From positions 1 through 64,000 of the forward strand of contig CAJNOQ010000121.1 in the NCBI GenBank assembly GCA_905250885.1: a stretch of 64,000 nucleotides of DNA, in the 5' to 3' direction. Under the pieces are notes generated by a model, which saw nothing but the letters and a program-made list of their open reading frames with translations, ran no database searches and was not told the origin of the DNA. This DNA is from Didymodactylos carnosus. Lineage: Eukaryota; Rotifera; Eurotatoria; Philodinida; Philodinidae. The translations under genes and the position numbers were made by a program. This document shows, piece by piece, positions 35,150-47,379 of this stretch (within the stretch, counting starts at the first letter, position 1; every line of letters begins with the position of its first letter).

Positions 35150-38100
35150 TTTGAAGTAATATAGAATTGTCCTAATTCTTATATTTCAAGAAAATATTAG
35201 CGTTTGAAGTTTATGCTAATTCAATCCATTAGATTCTTATGATCTTTAATAAGATAAAAAGTATTGAAGCCTCAGATACGAATAAGATTTAGAAAAATAT
35301 TCGCTGGACTCCATTTTACTTATATGAACAGTATCAAATTTGTCTGACATGATGTATAGACGTTAGTAATCACACCCTTCAAAATATATTTCGAAACGAA
35401 AATAAAATTTCTAACATTTTTTTATACTCTGTCTGTCTTCAGTCTATTTGTCAAGAAGACGTGATATATATTGTTGAAAATTATTATCATTCAAAAAGTT
35501 TTTGATCAATATATCGATATGGACATATATTTATTTTAAAAAGTCGCACGACTAGAAGGCAGATTTTAGTATCAAGAAGCCAGTTTCTGAGTTTGTTTTT
35601 AGTCCTCTTTTGTGAATTGCGTTAATTTTTCTTATACATAGTTTCTTATAGTTATCACAGACTTCTTGAAAATCATAACTATTTCTCATTCAAGATGGAT
35701 TTTCCACCGTAAATTCAATCAAAAGTAGGTCGTCGAGATAAAGACAGATTTAGTGGGTACTTGTATCTGCTTTCAGAATGCAGAGTAAATGCCTCTTTAG
35801 GTGAATTCTTAGATATTTTCAAGAAGGTTTTTCAGTCTTCTTAAAGGCACACGATATTTTAGAAGACCTCACAATTTGCAGCACTGTGAGTCAAGTTTTA
35901 TGAAAAACTACAGCGTCATGTAGAGCGGAGTATCTTTCTTAAAATGAGACGTTGTACAGATTAGTGCGACATTTATTCGTCAAGTTATGAATGATTTACT
36001 GCATGTTCCTAAACTATCTTGAGTAAGTAGTTATTAACGAATTTTAACGAGAAAAGAAAACGGTATCGAATGTAGATAGTCGATTTTTAAATAAGACTCT
36101 AATTTTTTCCAAATCTCAGTTTTTGTGAAAGCTATTCAAGAATTTCCACTATTTTTAACTTTTAACCTCGATAAAAAAACTTAAAACAAGCTAAAAGTCA
36201 AGAGTTCATTTTCTACATTCGATGAGAGTGAGCTTTACTTTGATTAAAAACCGTGTAATGGAAATTTGTTTCTTGTAATACGAGGTATGTTTTTGCCTCT
36301 TGTTTTCTCGAATTTCAAGAATGGTAGTGAACCGAAAAATTTATTTTGTAAGCATTCTTTGACATGTTTGCTGAAATTTTCGTAAAATCAGATGTAAAAA
36401 TTTCTCTTGTTTTAGAAATCTTCTTTAAGAAATAAAAAAAAGTGAAAAATTTCTCTTAGTTGAAGAGAAAACAATCTGAACAAAATCCAAATGATTACTG
36501 TGTGTCATACACTAAACTACAGAGAATATAACAGAGTTATCGAAGATAGAAACAGGTTTTTGATTGTGTTGCAGTTACAAATGACATGAATTCATTCGAA
36601 TCACTTTCTCTTTTAAGGTTAGCTACATTGTCTTGTATCAATTGTTACACTTTCTCTTTTTATGCCTGTTTTATTCTGGAACAGAACTAAATCTACATAA
36701 ATCTTATTAATCTAAACTTTGCTCGGTGTTAAGACACAACGATCATCAGTTAAACGTTATACCAAAACACCTTATCATGTTCTTTAATCTGTTTTCTTAG
36801 CTGTTGTTGTAATAATAATGTCGTGTATGACGTGAGTAATTTAATCTGACTTTTTGTTGAATTAACAGTTTAAATTTTTCTTCTGTTACCGTTTTTTTTT
36901 GTATGTGATGAGGACAACTAAAATAACTTCTGATATTCTTTGAATCCCGAGTAATTATAAAAAGACTAGACGTATTTCCTTGAAACTCAGTCATTTATCT
37001 TCAGTTTTAAATTTAGTATATCGTCTTCTACAGTCTAAATATAGTTAAGTCAAATATATTCTTTCCAAAGATATTTTTTCCTCCTTTTTTTAAATAAAAA
37101 GCTTGTTGACTCTATTCCATGTAGTAAAGGAATCGTATGTGTGTGCATGTGTGTATATGTACTTGACATCGTCGATTTTTCTATTTCTTTATATATTAAT
37201 TTTTCTATATAAAAGACTATAATTTATATTAAAAACGAAAAGTAAGCCACGTGTATTTTACAACATGTTCAGAACGTTAAGTATTGTCTTTTAATCTGAG
37301 ATGTAATTTCCTTCTAGCTTAAAATAGGTGTCCATGATGATATTGATCATTATTTGCTCAATTTCACTGGACAACTATACTTTGTTCGTCATATTAACAT
37401 AATCGAGATCAATTTTTAACATTTCAATGCTTCTTTTTCTCTTGTGTTTCTTTATGAAAATGAATAGGTTGTAAGATATGTATGTGTGCAAAAGTATCTT
37501 ATTTTTGACAAAAGAAAAACAATTGTTACACGCTAGAATGTCCTTTAGGATATGCTATAAAGAGAGATACAATAAATGATTCTGATTTTTATTTTTTTAA
37601 CACTAGAAAAAAGCTTTTATCATCCAATTACATTATAACTGATACCGGAGAACCCTAAAGGAGAAGAAAAAATTTAAGCAATAGAAAATAGTCGATTTCT
37701 CTTTTACTAACTGTCTACTTCTCTCCATCAATTGTCAAGAATGAATTTCGATTTTGAGGTTAAAAAGTATGGAAGTTTTTCATTTATACAAGAAATTATT
37801 TTTATGAGAAAAAAAAAAAGAGTTTTAAAGGTCATTTGTTTTTTTTTCTCAGATTTTTCTAGTATCGTTAAGAAATTCCTTCTCACATTATTAAACTAAT
37901 TTTTCTCTCATCATAATTGCGTAAAGAAATTGATTTGCAATTATGTAATCAAACTTTTAGCCTATTCATAAATTTATTCAAAACACATTTGTATAGACAT
38001 TAATAGACGAATTAGTTCCCTTGATTTTTAGTGTTATACGTATTATGTAGTATATTGAACAATTTTTTTCTTTTTTGTTGTAAATATTCACCATCATTTC

Positions 38101-39067
38101 TTATTTATAAAGAACTTTTTTTTTTTTTATCAATTATTATTTTCATAAATACGTATATATATATATATTTTATTACGTGACAAAAATTATTTGATGTTGA
38201 TGATGGTGAACACGAAGAAGAAAAGTAAATAGACTTTCTCTATTCGCTGTGTGACGTGACGCATAGGTATATATATATATACGATCTTTAGCCAATATTA
38301 CTCTGGAAACGTGCTTGTGTAGTCTATATAATAAAAAACGTTTGTGTTGTATACTTCGGCACAACACTCATTTATACACATTCGTGTCAGAAGTTCTCTC
38401 TCTCTCTGTCTCTCTCTCTCTCTTGTTATATTCAATACCATATAAAATGTTGAAATGTATACATATGAGATACCCCAAACAATAAATTTTACATGAGAAG
38501 CAAAATAATAAATAACTGAGTATGATATAATTTAATTTAAAAAGTAAAAGTGGAACTGATCATACGAACCGAACTTCGGTATTGAAGAGAAAGAATCTTT
38601 CGTTCAGTATAAAGTTCTCGAGTTGACTTAGATTGAATTAAAAACCTACATTTTTCATAATGATGTTGGAAGGGCAAGTTCAAACAAGACGATCAGTTTT
38701 CTTAATTTCTCTATTCGTAAGACTGACTATTGTTTTTACATCTTGTTGATTACTTGAAAAAAACACAAATTCGCATATACATAGAAAAATTTTGATGTGA
38801 TACTACCACTTATAGTCGAAGTATTTTTTTTTAATTCATCGTAAGTAGTCTCGTAAACTGATTTTGCTTTCTTAAAGAGAGAAATTTTCGAATCAGATAA
38901 GCAAGATTAACATAGTTTGTAGTCCTACGTTACACATTTAAAAGGTCTGAAATATGTTTACTCGAAAAAGAGCAAAAATATAAAATAATGATTGTGTATA
39001 CAGTTAGATCTGTTTGTAAACATGTACCTACTGTGAATCATTTTCCCCCTCACCCTCTTCTCTTCTT
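35150..39067. other. Gene desert upstream of the DUF167 gene
   Basis: Nearly 4 kb with no recognised gene on either strand. Simple repeats are (AT)n at 38153-38168 and 38267-38282 and a CT-rich tract at 38395-38424. Open frames here are short and lack conserved motifs. Confidence 0.5.
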
Positions 39068-39184
39068 TTGCTCATTTTCTGCTTGATTTTACGTAAGTCA
39101 ATATTTAACAGCCTCCTTGTTCTCTATTGCCTTGAGAGTTGTTCATTTTTTTCTTTTGCTTTGTATGTGTGTGTGTGCGCGTTT

Positions 39185-39221
39185 GAGAGAGAGGGAGAGA
39201 GAGGGCGAGAGAGAGGGAAAG

Positions 39222-39279
<58 letters not shown>

Positions 39280-39280
39280 T
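39185..39280. repeat. (GA)n microsatellite
   Basis: An almost pure GA/GGGA tract of about 95 bp, with the longest perfect GA run near 39228-39270. It lies about 190 bp upstream of the DUF167 gene. The Arg/Glu or Ser/Leu open frames that cross it are by-products of the repeat. Confidence 0.95.
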
Positions 39281-39467
39281 CAAGGTGTGTCGTTGTACAA
39301 GTTAGTTGGCAAATTAGAAGATTTTTTGTGTATGCAGTCTGTCGCATTATATTTGTTCAAAATGATTATCGCGTTTTTATTATTACATGTCATCGAATCA
39401 AGGTGTACTCATAACAGGGATGATGAAATTCTAAAGTTACCGTTCTAGATTGTAAAATGTTTTTATC

Positions 39468-39857
39468 ATGTTCCTATCAAAATTATTATTATTCATGAGT
39501 AACACAATTAAAATGCCTCATGGTTGTTTCAAATATTTATCACCATCGTCTACATCATTAAATGTTTACATTAAGCCGGGTGCTAAAAATAATTCTATAC
39601 GTCAGTTAAATAATGATACAGATGAATTAGAAATTCAGATAAGTGCCGATGCTAAACAAGGTGAAGCGAATGAAGAACTAATCTCTTATTTAAAATCGAT
39701 ATTAAATGTACGTTCAAATCAAATTAGTTTAGTTCATGGACATAAACAACGGAAGAAAATTATACGTATTGATGATATAACTACCACAGAGGAAAATGAT
39801 AAGAACCGAACAAGTGTAAACGAATTATATGAACGAATTCAATCAGAGATAAAATGA
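39468..39857 (+). CDS. DUF167 / YggU-family protein (UPF0235, C15orf40-like)
   Basis: A single-exon frame of 129 aa contains the small alpha/beta DUF167 fold. Signature segments are LNVYIKPGAKNNSIRQL (compare IAIHAKPGSKQNAVTDL in human C15orf40), DAKQGEANEELISYLKSIL (compare PPSEGEANAELCRYLSKVL) and SLVHGHKQRKKIIRI. The family is found in bacteria, archaea and eukaryotes, and its function is not established. The start is uncertain: in-frame ATGs lie at 39468, 39495 and 39513, and the domain begins just after the third. An acceptor-like ttctag ends at 39448, and an out-of-frame ATG at 39457 precedes 39468. Confidence 0.88.
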   Translation: MFLSKLLLFMSNTIKMPHGCFKYLSPSSTSLNVYIKPGAKNNSIRQLNNDTDELEIQISADAKQGEANEELISYLKSILNVRSNQISLVHGHKQRKKIIRIDDITTTEENDKNRTSVNELYERIQSEIK

Positions 39858-40250
39858 TAATAAGTATTGAAAATATATTATCTAGTCTTTTTTTGTTTTT
39901 TTCATCGAGAAACCATAAAGTTTGATTTATTGTTTGTTTGCGTTACTGACTATTGTCATTCATGTAATATTATGAAACTTCATGTAAAAGAAAACAATAT
40001 TTTTTCTTTTTCTCTTTTGTCAGATAATGAATATTTCTTAGAACTCGTCATGTGATAACTGCTATCATATATGTCTTCATTCAATAATATCTAAGAAGTT
40101 AAATACACAGAATATGTGCATCTCTTATCTATCCGTAGTTTTAAACTTTATATAATTGTTCATTGTGTTTTAGATGAACAGACTCTTTCATCTTTTTTCT
40201 TAAAAATTTAATGAACATATGTGATTTTTAAAACGTAACGAAAAAAAAAT
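39858..40250. other. Intergenic stretch between the DUF167 and phostensin-like genes
   Basis: A 393-bp AT-rich spacer. A tgttttag acceptor-like site ends at 40173. An out-of-frame ATG starts immediately after it, giving a nine-codon upstream frame before the ATG at 40251. No repeat was found. Confidence 0.45.
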
Positions 40251-43053
40251 ATGTCTGTTGTTGTGCCAATACCATTTGATCGATCAACAAAATATCTTAA
40301 TCATCGACATCATCACTCACAAAATGTACCACCATGGAAAAAACATGATGTATCACAAAAACAGCAACGAAACATGCCATTATCGTTACATTCATCTAGA
40401 CTAAAATCGTCTCATCTTCTCTCACGGAGTACTGAACAATTTATGCACAATCATTTAAATGATACAAATAATCATGTTTCATTACTTAAACCGAGTGTTC
40501 CATCATCAGTGTCACGTATGTCCAAAGCCACATCAGTGACTATGATGGACGAACAAAAATTAACAAATGGTAATGAAGATGAAGTACCATCAAATATTGT
40601 TAACGTAATGAAACAACGTTTTGAATTGTTAACTTCAAATCGGTACACGACTGCGGCAATTAAATATCGTTCATTAAGTAAAAATATAACATCAGATTCA
40701 CACGAAAATTTATTTTTAACAAATTCAGCCATTCCAAAAGTTATACCACAACAAATGCTTCAATCAGTGCCATCTTTAATACCTCAAGTACCATTGTTAC
40801 CATCTACACTATCTATTGTTGTTACTAAAACACCTTCACCATTAAAAAATATGGCACGATTATCACGAAGTCAAGATAATCTAACTGCTAATCAACATAG
40901 TACAACGTATATAGGAGGACACATAGTTACTGCTGAACAATTATCATCATTTTTAACACCAAAAAATGATGTTATCATTGTTGATACAACAGCAACAAAT
41001 TTAACTGACAATCATACATTACAATCCACACATAAAACATCATCTGTTCGTCATTCATACACTGAATTGCATGTTGATGAGGCACCAAAAGCCGGTACTG
41101 TTGAACAAGTTAAAAATATGTTTGAACGTCAAATTCGAATGAGTCGATATGATACTGATAAATTAACAGCGTTAATGATTAATAATACGAATAATAATAA
41201 TAACAGTAATTCACGATCGAATAATATTCCTAGTTATCGAGAAATATCTAGTCCACGTAGTCGTAGTTTGTCACCCTATAATAATGATCCTTTAAGACAA
41301 AAACGAACAATGTCAGTACCGCCACAATCATCGTTGAAAGAACACCAGACACAATTATATTATCCTGATCTCGTCACATCTCATACACCGCCACTGTCTG
41401 GCACACCGCCTACGACTACAACAGAGCAAAACTATTCAGACAGATTGATGTCGACTACAGATAATATTAGAACGATGACATTAAAAGATAATAGTACCGA
41501 TCAGAATCTAAGAATGGTAAGTTAAATTCTTCAGATCAATCAAATCAACGTAATAGTGAAAATAACGTCGAATAATGATCTGTTTTAGAATTCTACTCAT
41601 CGGCCACCATTACCTTCCTATAAAGTATCATCAACGGAAACAGTATCAACATTAAAATCATCACAAATAGAGGAAAAACAATTAGACAATTTCACAAAAT
41701 CAAATCTTTTATTAACTTCCACTGTCGTACCTATTCCAATAATACATGATAATAATAATACTAACGCTTCTCAAGTAACGTCAGATATTATTGATTCAAA
41801 ACCAATCGATTTTAAAAGTCACTTAGCATTATTTAATCGAAATTGTCCAAATGATAATTTACTAGTCGCATCAGTAACAACAAATACAACCGTATCTCAA
41901 TTGACAACTTTACCTCCTGTAGCTAAAAAATCATTATCAATTGTGCCATCATTAAAATCAAATCTCACTTTGAATCATCATCATCATCATCATCATCATC
42001 ATATGCGTACAAATGAAATATATTCAAATGATGATTTCGTCGATAATTCAACAGAATTAAATGTATCAACATCTCGAACAAATCTCTTAATATCAACAAA
42101 TGAAACAAAATCTGATGATATTAAAAATTCAACAGCAGTTCATCGTACAAAAGGTGTAACATTTTTTGGCGGTTCAAAAGTTGATAGTAAAGAAACAACA
42201 ATATTAGTAAAGTCAAATGATAATAAATCATTGACATCTTTCACAAATGCTCTTGTAGAATCAATCCCAATACAAGTCATTGGCGGTAATGTCAAATTAG
42301 ATAAATCTTCAATATTCTCTGGTCTTAAAAAAGTAAGCAACTAATTAAAAAATTGACATTAACGTAGTCACACACCTTGGTTTTCTTTTTTTATTCTAGG
42401 ATGTTCGTGTTCAGTTTATTGAAGACATTGCTACATTTGAATATCCATCGTACGAATTTTTAATGGCTGAATATGGTTTAACAGACGATGATATCGATTC
42501 GGGACAACATTCATCATTAATAAATGGAGATAATAAAAATGAATTAATAAATATGATAAATGAAAATGAAAAAATGAGTGAAAATGGTGATGATGTTGAT
42601 GATGATGAATTAGAACATTTGGCACAAATTAATGCCAAATTTAATTTAAATAATCTTGTAGAAAAACCTGTTAAATCAAAAGGTGCGTAATATAATAGCT
42701 TTGATCTATGTTTCTTTTTTTAAACTAATTTTTTTATTTTAGGTAGTCTTCATACATTTCGTCCGACACATGTAGAACCATATGAACTTGGTAGCCAACA
42801 TAATAATAATAATAACAATATTATATCAATATTATCTCAGTCGAATTCGTTTTCAAATTCAGATAATAATTCTAACACTAAATCGACATTACCCACGTCC
42901 TATTCCATAATGGCAAGACAAAATTTATTTACATCCAATACAAAACCATCTAATTTTTCATCAACTATATCTTCGACGAATAATTCACTAAAACAAAATG
43001 ATTCTAGTATACAATGGAGTTCAATGTCGTCCAATACAGATTTACTTTTCTAG
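40251..43053 (+). CDS. Phostensin/taperin-like protein phosphatase 1-binding protein
   Basis: Four exons join in phase: 40251-41516, 41589-42332, 42400-42682 and 42743-43053, giving 867 aa. The protein is largely disordered and rich in Ser, Thr, Asn and His, including a His tract near 41977-42003 and Asn runs. The C-terminal third holds two candidate PP1-docking RVxF motifs: KGVTF, and RVQF in DVRVQFIEDIATFEYPSYEF. The second resembles vertebrate phostensin, where KISF is followed by TTYQYPSESSVLEEL. A Trp-Lys-Lys motif near the start (PPWKKHD) is like the WKR/WKL motifs of the phostensin and taperin N-termini. Those proteins target PP1 to actin structures such as stereocilia bases. I infer a PP1-targeting, cytoskeletal role. 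Orthology is uncertain because only the short C-terminal block is conserved. Confidence 0.65.
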
Positions 43054-43063
43054 ACTAACTATT

Positions 43064-43095
<32 letters not shown>

Positions 43096-44652
43096 CATAT
43101 ATGTGAGGTGCTTTCTGTTTATTTTGAATACAATTGTTATTGCGAGCGATATCTCATTTTTCTTTTATATTTGTGAATGTACTTTATTGGTGCAAAATTA
43201 ATAATGTCATTAAAATTGAATTTGAATTACAAGTGAAGAATTGAAATCGTTGACTTCTTTAGTTGCTTTATAACGAGTAGAGCACAATTTCTCTCGTTAA
43301 TTGATAACAAAACTTTTCCTGTCTTTAAATGTGTGTGTATGTGTGTTTGTGTGTGTATATGTAAAGACATTTTTCTTTTTTAATTTTTGTTATATGTTGA
43401 GAAATAATTTAAAAAAACAATCTTTCACACATTCTATCTACAATAAATTAACCAAATACATTTCTAAAAAATACATAAGGTTTATTTATCTGTTGTTGTT
43501 TTTCTCTAGTTTTAGAAGAAAATATCTAATTTTTGGAAAAGAGTTTTAAGTCGACTTAACAGAAAAAAGAAAACAGCATAACAGTTAGTAATTTTCGTGT
43601 AGTAAATCACTAGGCTGCTTCAAAATAAGCTTAAAACGCAACAAGGTGGAATAATTCATTTATTATGAAAGAGTAACGCTCTTTTCAACTGTCTTATTCT
43701 CTTTGTTTTTAGATCAAGCATCTCGAGGCTTGTTAATGGATTAATATATTTACATACACGCTTACATATCATAAAATTTTACATTACTAACTTTAAATCG
43801 TGGTTGTTTCAACGAGTGAATAGTCAAGTTCAACTAGGTTGTTAGTTAGTACGCATTGAAGTAACTGTTTATTATTATATTATTAATATTGTCTATATCA
43901 TCAATTATTGTCAATTGGTTGATCCTCAATCAAAATAGATTTTAATTACAACGTCAAATTGGTCCTGGTAATCCATTTTCTTCTTAAAAATGGTTTGGGT
44001 TTCATCACAAATAGTCTCATATTGAATAGGAAATATTGAAATGTTACTATAAACACTTGAGTATGTAACAGAGAAACAGTCACCATCAAGTATTGGATCA
44101 TATTCATAATATGATCACAAGTTGGACAAAACACTTTATGCTACAAATACTATGTTGAAATAGGACGATTCAATTTAACTAAAATCAATGGACAATAATT
44201 TTCTGCCTAATTGTTATAGCACATACAGATATTGATGCCGGTTTTTCAATCAAGTGTTTTATGTTCTCTACAAGATGTGATTGAAGAGCCAAATATTGTT
44301 GACACATCAACAAGTAAAGATTGAGATTTTCCTTTTGAATTAGATAAAAAAATAATGAATCTGGAGAAAAGCTGGGTCAAACTATTTATTTACAAAAAAT
44401 TTTGTAAAACTAGAAAAAAAAAATACAACACATTTTACACTAACATTTTTATCGTTCATATATAGTAAGACATCCTTTTTTAGTGTTAAGAGTAAAGATT
44501 TTATTATACATCCAACAAGGCATTTTGAAAACACTTTTATTAGTTGATCATCCACTATTATGTATGTATAGATCACTTATCACATCTCTTTCAGAACTTA
44601 AGATAAAACAAATAACATCTTGGTCTTACGAAAGTATCTTCTGGTGACAAAT
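43054..44652. other. Intergenic stretch downstream of the phostensin-like gene
   Basis: It starts with a (CT)n(AT)n microsatellite at 43064-43100 and contains a (GT)n-like tract at 43330-43362. A possible AATAAA is at 43442. No gene was recognised. Confidence 0.5.
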
Positions 44653-45582
44653 CGTTTTTTCCCATGAAACACAGTTATTCATGATTATGATCTGTCGCGA
44701 TTGTCCAACTACATATGTGGACTGAACTGAATGAGAGGAAAGTTTGGATCAAGATATACGAGTTACGAGGTGAGGTGCCTGAAATGCGAAAATAGAGCAA
44801 GATTTTGTTTTCTCCGTTTATTTATACAGGGTTGGATAGAGCATATCGAGCTGAGTAAGAAAAAGTGGTTTTTAATTTTTAAGAATTTTGTAGAAAGAAA
44901 AATTGAAAAGATTCGAAGGATCTAATATTTTGGAAAATTCTTTAGTTTCAAAATAATTCACATGATTTTCTTTTTCGTTCTTCTAACTTTTCAAAAGCAT
45001 TTTCTCAGATTCAGCATCAAAAACTGAGTAAAAGAATGATGCTTGATCGAAGTTGAAGTCAAAGGTTCATAAACAATTTTGCAAACTTAGCTAGTTTTTT
45101 GTGTAAAGAGATGAAGCCGGTGTTTTTACTTCATTAGAACCGTCATTAAATGAGCCTTAAAAGTATACATCGTTTTTCTTTTCGATTTTTATCATTCTCA
45201 TACTCAGTTTTTGATGCTGAATCTGAGAAAATGCTTTCGAAAGATTACAAAAATGAAAAGAATATGAATTATTTTGAAACTGAAGAGTTTTCCAAAATTT
45301 TAGATCCTTCGAATCTTTTAAATTTTTTAGATAGAAAAAATTTAAAAAAATTAAAAACCACTTTTTTTTTGCAAAAATTTCTCTCTCGTGCAGTTTGAAA
45401 ACTTCTCCACATATGTAGCTCGGCCAGTTCTACAATCTCTTCAATCGAAAATGTGAAATAGATCTCGAGAGAAATTCGATTTATATAGAGCAATACTTGG
45501 AACACCTTATAATAGCATCAGACATTCGATTCGTGATAAGCATTAAAAATAATCATGAATAACTGTGTTTTATGGGAAAAGC
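44653..45582. repeat. Long imperfect inverted repeat, about 390-bp arms
   Basis: The left arm (44653-45040) starts CGTTTTTTCCCATGAAACAC and the right arm (45191-45582) ends with its diverged reverse complement. Inner segments also pair, for example CTCAGATTCAGCATCAAAAA near 45004 with its complement near 45205, around a spacer of about 150 bp. The arms are interrupted by mismatches and small gaps. No transposase frame is visible. It is most likely an old foldback-type element or an inverted duplication. Confidence 0.75.
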
Positions 45583-45852
45583 GTTTTATCAGCTATTCCT
45601 TCATTAGTCGCCAAAATTATAGTCTTCATACGAGTTACCTATTTTGGTATAGTGTATTTACTTTCCTTACATTTTTGTTTTCTGTACACAGTTCTGGTAT
45701 TTAAATGCAAGATAAATTCACTTTTGAAGATCGAGTTAATGTCTCTCATTTTTATACATATTTTTGTAAACATACTTGAATTAGATATTTCTCAAGACTT
45801 ATTCCTTATTTTATAGTTACTTTTTCATCTAACAGTTGTATTAAACATATAC

Positions 45853-46599
45853 CACTATCTATTTCAAAACAGAATGGAGTCGAACACATTCTAAATAGCT
45901 TTTAATTGAAAAGAAGTAGAAGCATGTAGTTTGATAGAAGAAAACGTACTTTTGTGAGCAAAGAAAATTTCAAAATCCTTTTCGAAGGTATGATTTCGAA
46001 AGAATCTTTGTAAAACTAGTCTATTTTTTCAAAAATTAAAATGACTATATAGTAGCCTTTTTTCCATCATCGAAAGATCCTTTTCAAAAGGCAGTCAAGC
46101 TGGAGCTTTAGTTTCAGTAGTTCGGGTGTGATATAAGGTTTGCTTGGAGCCCTATAAGTAATACCCGGTGGCATGAAGTAACCTTCAAGTCGCATGGGAC
46201 ATAGGTAATCACTCACACTGAATCTGATGGCAATGTTTACTTTTGAAAAAATACTTGAAAACCAGGTCAAAATCGAGTTTTGCAAAAATTAGGGTTTCAA
46301 GGCTGGTTTCATCTAAGATTGAAAATTTCCTGAATCACTCTAAATACATCAGAACGAGTTGAAAACTTCAGAATGAACTATTTATACTGTTCTTTATCAC
46401 ATTCATAAGAAATTTACAAAAAGTTTTTAGAGAATCCTATTAGTTTTGGGATAGAATTTATAGAAAACTGTCGAGCAAAATCATGATATTTCAATGTTTT
46501 GATTGTATTATCAGGTTTACCAGACACTTCTACTTCTTTTTGTTTAAAAGCTATTTAGAATACAATCAACTCCATTCTATTTTGAAATAGATAGTAGTG
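45853..46599. repeat. Element with 70-bp terminal inverted repeats
   Basis: The left arm at 45853-45922 (starting CACTATCTATTTCAAAACAG) pairs with the reverse complement of 46527-46599. The arms match along their length with scattered mismatches. The 600-bp interior has no coding frame. This fits a diverged MITE, with the family not assigned. Confidence 0.65.
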
Positions 46600-47379
46600 C
46601 GAAGATGGTTTACATCAAAATTGATTGGAGTTGTTCTTCTTTTTCTCCCATGATCCATGAAAAGTTTATGAAGTTTATCAATCATTTCTCTACACATAAA
46701 AAAAATCTAATAAAGAAATGTTGAACGTGTAAGTAATGGAACGATCTTTGAAAAATTCGTTTCAGATTATCAAAATTGGAAATATTCGTTTTTTTTATCT
46801 AAGAAGATAGCTCAATGTGTCTTCTAGAGAGAGAATGAAAGTCATCTGAAGTCTTCATCTATCAGCAGGGTTTAGATGTAGCTTGACATATGACCTCATA
46901 AATAAGGTTAGAGCAAACGATATTATATTTTTTAAAAACTAATCTTCAGCACAATAATACCATATATACCTGGAAAAATTTAAACCTGATGTTAATACTT
47001 ACATAAAATGTTTTTAAAAATATAAAATTCCGTAATTGATAATCCTTATTGTACTACGACTTATTGTTTCCTACGACCTATTTAAAAAATAGTAGATAAC
47101 CTTGACGCACTTTTACCATGTGTATTTTATTCTTTTATCCTTTTCTTTTATTTTCTTTGTAGATTTTTTTTCTTATCAAAAAGAACTATGAGCATTTGTT
47201 TTAGCACACTTACATCATTTATCAGCCACCCATACATACCACCCATACCGTCATACGTACATAGTGCGCTATCCGTCTTCTTTTTTTTTTCTACTGGATA
47301 GAACAAGTATATGTTTAGAAATTCTTGGATAATCGATACATGATAAATTAATTTTCACATTTTATTTAGAAAATAAAGA
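46600..47379. other. Upstream region of MTHFR
   Basis: AT-rich DNA without recognised repeats or genes. A tttatttag acceptor-like site ends at 47369, ten bases before the MTHFR ATG. Confidence 0.45.

Noticed and set aside
39068-39448. Arg/Glu-rich and Ser/Leu-rich frames on both strands
   Set aside because: They are translations of the GA microsatellite at 39185-39280.
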